Assembly (NCBI RefSeq): GCF_024206495.1
Contig: NZ_JAMBPQ010000002.1
Coordinates: 372,001-436,000, forward strand
Length of the DNA: 64,000 bases
Origin: Paraburkholderia sp. CNPSo 3272
GTDB lineage: Bacteria > Pseudomonadota > Gammaproteobacteria > Burkholderiales > Burkholderiaceae
Direction: 5' to 3'
Shown here: positions 60,656 through 64,000 of the stretch, piece by piece
Layout: each line of letters opens with the position of its first letter
How positions within the stretch are numbered: the stretch's first letter is position 1
Made by a program: the position numbers and the translations under genes
Notes under the pieces: model-generated
The model's database searches: none
The model's input: the letters and a program-made list of their open reading frames with translations, nothing else
What the model was told of the DNA's origin: nothing

Positions 60656-63295
60656 GCGGGAAATCTGTCGAGGCTCGTTCCGGTCCGATGCAGCTCGCGT
60701 CCCCTTCACTGTGGCTTCTGGTGCCCCTTGGGCCGGCTTGCTAGCCCCGAAGCCCCACTGCGCGTACGGTGCCAGCACGTTACACATATCCTGAAGCCCG
60801 ACTCCGTACTGCTTGCACACGGGGAAATCCCAGATTCGAAAATGGCCAACGGATTGCGAGAACACCGCTCCTGCCGAATAGGGGTCTAGCGTCCAACCGA
60901 GCGGTGCAAGGTCAAGCTGCTCAATGGCATGCGACCGGCTTTGCATTCTTTCGACAAAGCTACCACCTGAAGCTGTTGCCCTGAGATACTGCTTTCGCCA
61001 ATACTCGACCGACTCTGCCGACAGCATCTCCCAACGCATGAAATGCGCCTCGCCAACGCGCTTCGCGACAAGATTCGAAAAAACCGTTGTGTGGCCGGCC
61101 CGCGCGCTTTCCATCACATACGCTGGCGCAACCATTTCCGCCAGAAAGCGCCCATTGTCGAAGCGAGTGCCCTCTTTGAAAGCGACGTTCTGAGTCGGGT
61201 TGCTACTTATCGAGACGACATAGACGTTTTCAAGGTTCGGCCTAAACACCTGCAACTTGTCGAGAATGTCGTTGACCGAAGCCAGCCCGGAATTGTCAGC
61301 GTACCCGCCGTCGGCAACTGCAATGCGTCGGTATCCAGGCGGGCACTTTTGCAATGGGTCTGCACTGGCTTTCTCCGAATCGTTCCCCCTAGCACAGGCT
61401 GAACCCACCGGACTTACAAGCGCAAACCTTGCGCTGTCAAGCGTAGCCACATCAACCGGCGTAGCCGCGTCCAATGTCCATGCACCAGGAAAGTCCATGC
61501 TTACGCTGCTGTAGACTGCTCGCCTTCCGTCTGCTGCAGCAGTCGAATTGAATACTGTCAGGGGGAAGTGAGCAGCGTCCTCAGAGAGGCTTTCTAGAGT
61601 ACGCACCAGAACGGAACTGTTCTCGTCACGCCCGTACTCCCTTGCAACAGCGGCCCAACCAGTTGCCCACGAATCGACTAGCGCGCTGTCACGGCTGCTA
61701 TGCCCTGTTGGCCACGGTGATATGGCGAGAGGAAAGTCTGACGACAACATCCGCGTGGCTACCGGGGAGATAAAGTCGTGTGCGTAGAAGTGTGCAAGCC
61801 GCCATGCACCACGCAAATACATGGGATTTGCGCAGATTGGTTGAGTTGCGGGCAAGACGCTAGCATCGCGTGCAGCTAGCCACGACGCAATGCCGAGGGA
61901 ACCGCCGGACACGCCGCTTACAGCAAAAATCCGCGACCCAAATACTCCGCTTGTGTAATCGTCCGCAGCGGCAAGTGAGAGCGCTGTGTGCTCCGCGGCT
62001 CTGATACCACCTCCAGCTGCGGCCACCAGGATGATTGGACCGTTATCGTTCTCCGTCTCGCCGCGAGCAGCAAGCCAAGCGTCATAGAATGTTCTGAAGC
62101 TCTTGTCGTCTCCCGATTCGGCGCGGCCAGGCTGTGCATTAGCATGCTCGAGGTCAATGCTCGGGTTCAACCGAGATGCTGACCACAAGGCACAAAAGGC
62201 GAGACCTGTAACCAGTGCGGTCCTGACGAGACTGGACCTCGGGCGGCTCAGGATAAACGCGGCCACAAGAGCCAGTGTGGTAGTCAAACACAGTGTCGTC
62301 AGAGCGGAAGCATGTGATTTGAGCCCGCCATGTAGCACAACCGCTGCCGCGGCGAGCAGCACCAGCACCATTGCCGACATACGCGGCTTCGGCAGCCTTA
62401 TGCGTAACATCGCAGATGTGACCACGGCCGGAATCAGCCACCATACGGCCAAAATAGCGGGGTGAACGGTTGTGCGGTGCTTGAGCAAGACGTCTGGTTC
62501 GAGTAGTGCATCAAGCCAAATACAGCCGAAGAGGACCGGTATTGTGCCAACCAAGAGCACTAGCGGCTCCCGGAAGGGCCAGCGGCGTTGCCAACCGACA
62601 GCTGCCCCGTCATGCAACCTCGCGAGGTATCCAAAGGGTACGAATACCGCAACGACGACACCGACCTGAGGGAAGCCGTACCCGACGCAAACTACGATGA
62701 CCAAGTAGGTTACCGAAGCAAATACCATTTTCAACCACTGACCTGCTAGCGAATAGCGCGCAAGCGTGTACGAGATGGCCAGAAGGCTAAAGAACGTATA
62801 CGCACTCCACTGGTTAAACCAAGGGTGAAGGAAAAGCGGGGCGAGGATAAGCAGGTGCGCGACTAGAGATAAGATGACTATCTGGACAACGGCACTAGTT
62901 GCAGCTTCGCGGTGAAAGCGCGCTTCAACGCTCGTCCCCAACGGCAGAAAGAACCACATGACAACTACGACAAGCCCACTTCCTCCGAGCCAGTCGAAGA
63001 TTTCGGCTAGCGTGCCCGTATAGCCCGTGCTGCCAAGATTGTTCTGGCCGCTTTCCGACAACGCTGCAGACAGCGAGCGGCAAAGCGCGACCGATTGCTC
63101 AGGGAGATACAGACCCGCCAGGCAAACGGAGACTATCGACAAAGGGAGCCACAACTGTGCTACAGCCATGAGCGCCGTCTTCATCATTGCCGGAGTTTCG
63201 AAAGCTACTGATTTCAGCCGCCGCAACGCAAACACGGACTTCGGCAACAGTCCTGATATCAATCCAGAAAGTCGATTACCCAAAATGCATTTCAT
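60644..63295 (-). CDS. Membrane-anchored patatin-like phospholipase
   Basis: This 883-residue protein has an N-terminal membrane region of roughly eight to ten helices (residues 40-375, for example MWFFLPLG, VQIVILSLVAHLLILAPLFL, AILAVWWLIPAVVTSAML), then a cytoplasmic or periplasmic patatin domain with oxyanion-hole motif GGGIR at about 428-432, nucleophile elbow GVSGGS with Ser at about 463, and the catalytic Asp at about 662 in ADGGYADNSG. The Ser-Asp dyad predicts phospholipase A activity held at the membrane. ATG 63295 is the plausible start; the ribosome-binding site is weak. GC content is below the core chromosome. The 3' end sits on a repeat shared with the neighbouring pseudogene. 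Confidence 0.85.
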   Translation of the reverse strand: MKCILGNRLSGLISGLLPKSVFALRRLKSVAFETPAMMKTALMAVAQLWLPLSIVSVCLAGLYLPEQSVALCRSLSAALSESGQNNLGSTGYTGTLAEIFDWLGGSGLVVVVMWFFLPLGTSVEARFHREAATSAVVQIVILSLVAHLLILAPLFLHPWFNQWSAYTFFSLLAISYTLARYSLAGQWLKMVFASVTYLVIVVCVGYGFPQVGVVVAVFVPFGYLARLHDGAAVGWQRRWPFREPLVLLVGTIPVLFGCIWLDALLEPDVLLKHRTTVHPAILAVWWLIPAVVTSAMLRIRLPKPRMSAMVLVLLAAAAVVLHGGLKSHASALTTLCLTTTLALVAAFILSRPRSSLVRTALVTGLAFCALWSASRLNPSIDLEHANAQPGRAESGDDKSFRTFYDAWLAARGETENDNGPIILVAAAGGGIRAAEHTALSLAAADDYTSGVFGSRIFAVSGVSGGSLGIASWLAARDASVLPATQPICANPMYLRGAWRLAHFYAHDFISPVATRMLSSDFPLAISPWPTGHSSRDSALVDSWATGWAAVAREYGRDENSSVLVRTLESLSEDAAHFPLTVFNSTAAADGRRAVYSSVSMDFPGAWTLDAATPVDVATLDSARFALVSPVGSACARGNDSEKASADPLQKCPPGYRRIAVADGGYADNSGLASVNDILDKLQVFRPNLENVYVVSISSNPTQNVAFKEGTRFDNGRFLAEMVAPAYVMESARAGHTTVFSNLVAKRVGEAHFMRWEMLSAESVEYWRKQYLRATASGGSFVERMQSRSHAIEQLDLAPLGWTLDPYSAGAVFSQSVGHFRIWDFPVCKQYGVGLQDMCNVLAPYAQWGFGASKPAQGAPEATVKGTRAASDRNEPRQISRKLG

Positions 63296-63753
63296 TTCTT
63301 GCCGCAAAATGTTGGTTTACACATTCTCGGCATATCGGCATATCGCAAGTCAGACTTTAGCTACAGTGCAGTCGCTTGACCGTGGCGCATTTGTACGCAG
63401 ACGCAGACGTACGGCCGAGAATGCGATGCCGAATCAAAAGACTGACCTGCATCGGCGCCGGTGAATCGGTAATCGCATGGGAGAAAAAGATGCGCAGCGC
63501 CCCACAGCTTCGAGACTACCGAAACCTTCAGCGCATTCACTTAATTGGCCAATACCGACTTATAAGTCTCAAAAAATCTTATATGATAATAGTAATTATC
63601 ATATAAGAAAGAATTGCAAGGATTGAGAACAACGCCGTGCGCTTCACCGCGGTTCCGTTGCTGACCGTTCTGCGGAACGGGTCAACGAGAACCTCGCGCT
63701 CCCGCCCAAAAAAGTGCTTCGCGCTCGGTGATATTACTCGTTGCCCGTCAGAC
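63296..63753. other. AT-rich intergenic region
   Basis: This 458-bp stretch lies between the divergent patatin gene start and the 3' end of the last gene. No coding frame is supported. It contains the perfect AT-rich hairpin at 63578-63607. Confidence 0.5.
63571..63607 (-). terminator. AT-rich hairpin, probable terminator of the last gene
   Basis: Perfect 13-base arms CTTATATGATAAT (63578-63590) and ATTATCATATAAG (63595-63607) flank AGTA. On the minus strand the stem is followed by ATTTTTTG, so it can terminate the gene at 63754. Its low GC is foreign to this chromosome; a protein-binding site is an alternative. Confidence 0.55.
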
Positions 63754-63996
63754 CTAAATATCTCCGTATGGGTCGTCGGACGCCACGGTCTCTGCAACAG
63801 GCTCCGGTACTTCGGTCTTCGCTGCTGACGCGGGCGCCGTGTCTTTCGCTTCTTTCTTGTTTTTCTTGTTTCTCTCGACGACGACTTTGCCTGCGTTTTT
63901 CTCGGTCAGCTCCAGTTCACATTTAGCCCAGCCGGTGGCCTTCTTGACCTCAGCCAGCGCAGGTCGCAGTACGGCGACGAACTTGCTCAATTGCAT
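63754..63996 (-). CDS. Hypothetical protein, possibly 5'-truncated by window end
   Basis: This 80-residue frame reads MQLSKFVAVLRPALAEVKKATGWAKCELELTEKNAGKVVVERNKKNKKEAKDTAPASAAKTEVPEPVAETVASDDPYGDI. The first half looks like a short helix-strand module, the second half is low complexity, rich in Lys, Ala, Glu and Pro, with an acidic end. The ATG is 4 bases from the window edge, so the true start and any ribosome-binding site cannot be seen; the gene may be longer. No family is recognised. Confidence 0.5.
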   Translation of the reverse strand: MQLSKFVAVLRPALAEVKKATGWAKCELELTEKNAGKVVVERNKKNKKEAKDTAPASAAKTEVPEPVAETVASDDPYGDI

Positions 63997-64000
63997 GCCC

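Overview
The window is about 58.8 kb of high-GC chromosome from a Burkholderiaceae betaproteobacterium (Burkholderia, Paraburkholderia or Caballeronia type), followed by about 5 kb of visibly AT-richer accessory DNA. The assignment rests on a MetH split into two genes, the argS-SPOR-dsbA-SDR block, the fabI / DUF3141 / pta / ackA cluster, a Gram-negative trimeric porin, a KirBac channel, a fused indolepyruvate ferredoxin oxidoreductase of about 1,200 residues, and small DUF4148, DUF3309, DUF1840 and DUF2239 genes.

Layout. Positions 1-3591 hold the two halves of cobalamin-dependent methionine synthase. 3840-4531 hold a tiny lysine-rich exported peptide and a DUF1840 protein. 4890-9243 is argS, a SPOR protein, dsbA and a short-chain dehydrogenase. 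9421-12696 carries a peptide-type and a sulfate-type binding protein with a small exported Pro/Val/Tyr protein between them. 12830-19192 is the fabI, DUF3141 (PhaC-like), pta, ackA cluster, which links acyl-CoA, acetyl phosphate and PHA-like metabolism. 19227-24195 is housekeeping metabolism, including a tight overlapping run mvaB-type lyase, ybaK, DUF1289, MaoC and MBL hydrolase. 24409-34448 holds transporters, an Lrp regulator, a probable haloacetate dehalogenase, a nitronate monooxygenase, LysR and a porin. 37017-40481 is a LacI, sugar isomerase and PfkB sugar kinase operon. 40691-46525 contains small unknown proteins, KirBac and indolepyruvate oxidoreductase, two of them preceded by nested palindromic repeats. 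46586-54815 contains cutC, an EAL protein, a Na+/H+ antiporter, uraA, DUF2239 and a diguanylate cyclase. 55062-56981 is a bufferin-type RiPP operon (precursor, MNIO enzyme, partner).

From about 58.9 kb GC drops and gene content becomes accessory: a SymE-like toxin with a candidate antisense RNA, an XRE regulator, orphan small ORFs, a broken DEDDh exonuclease gene and a large membrane-anchored patatin phospholipase.

Three c-di-GMP proteins (34679, 47336, 53301) are scattered through the window. The observations most worth following are the nested, covarying hairpin repeats at 40.98-41.15 and 42.79-42.88 kb, the bufABC operon without a neighbouring DoxX gene, an intergenic sRNA candidate with an orphan terminator near 52.5 kb, a DUF2239 promoter bracketed by direct-repeat operators, and the exonuclease pseudogene whose break point is shared with the 3' end of the patatin gene.
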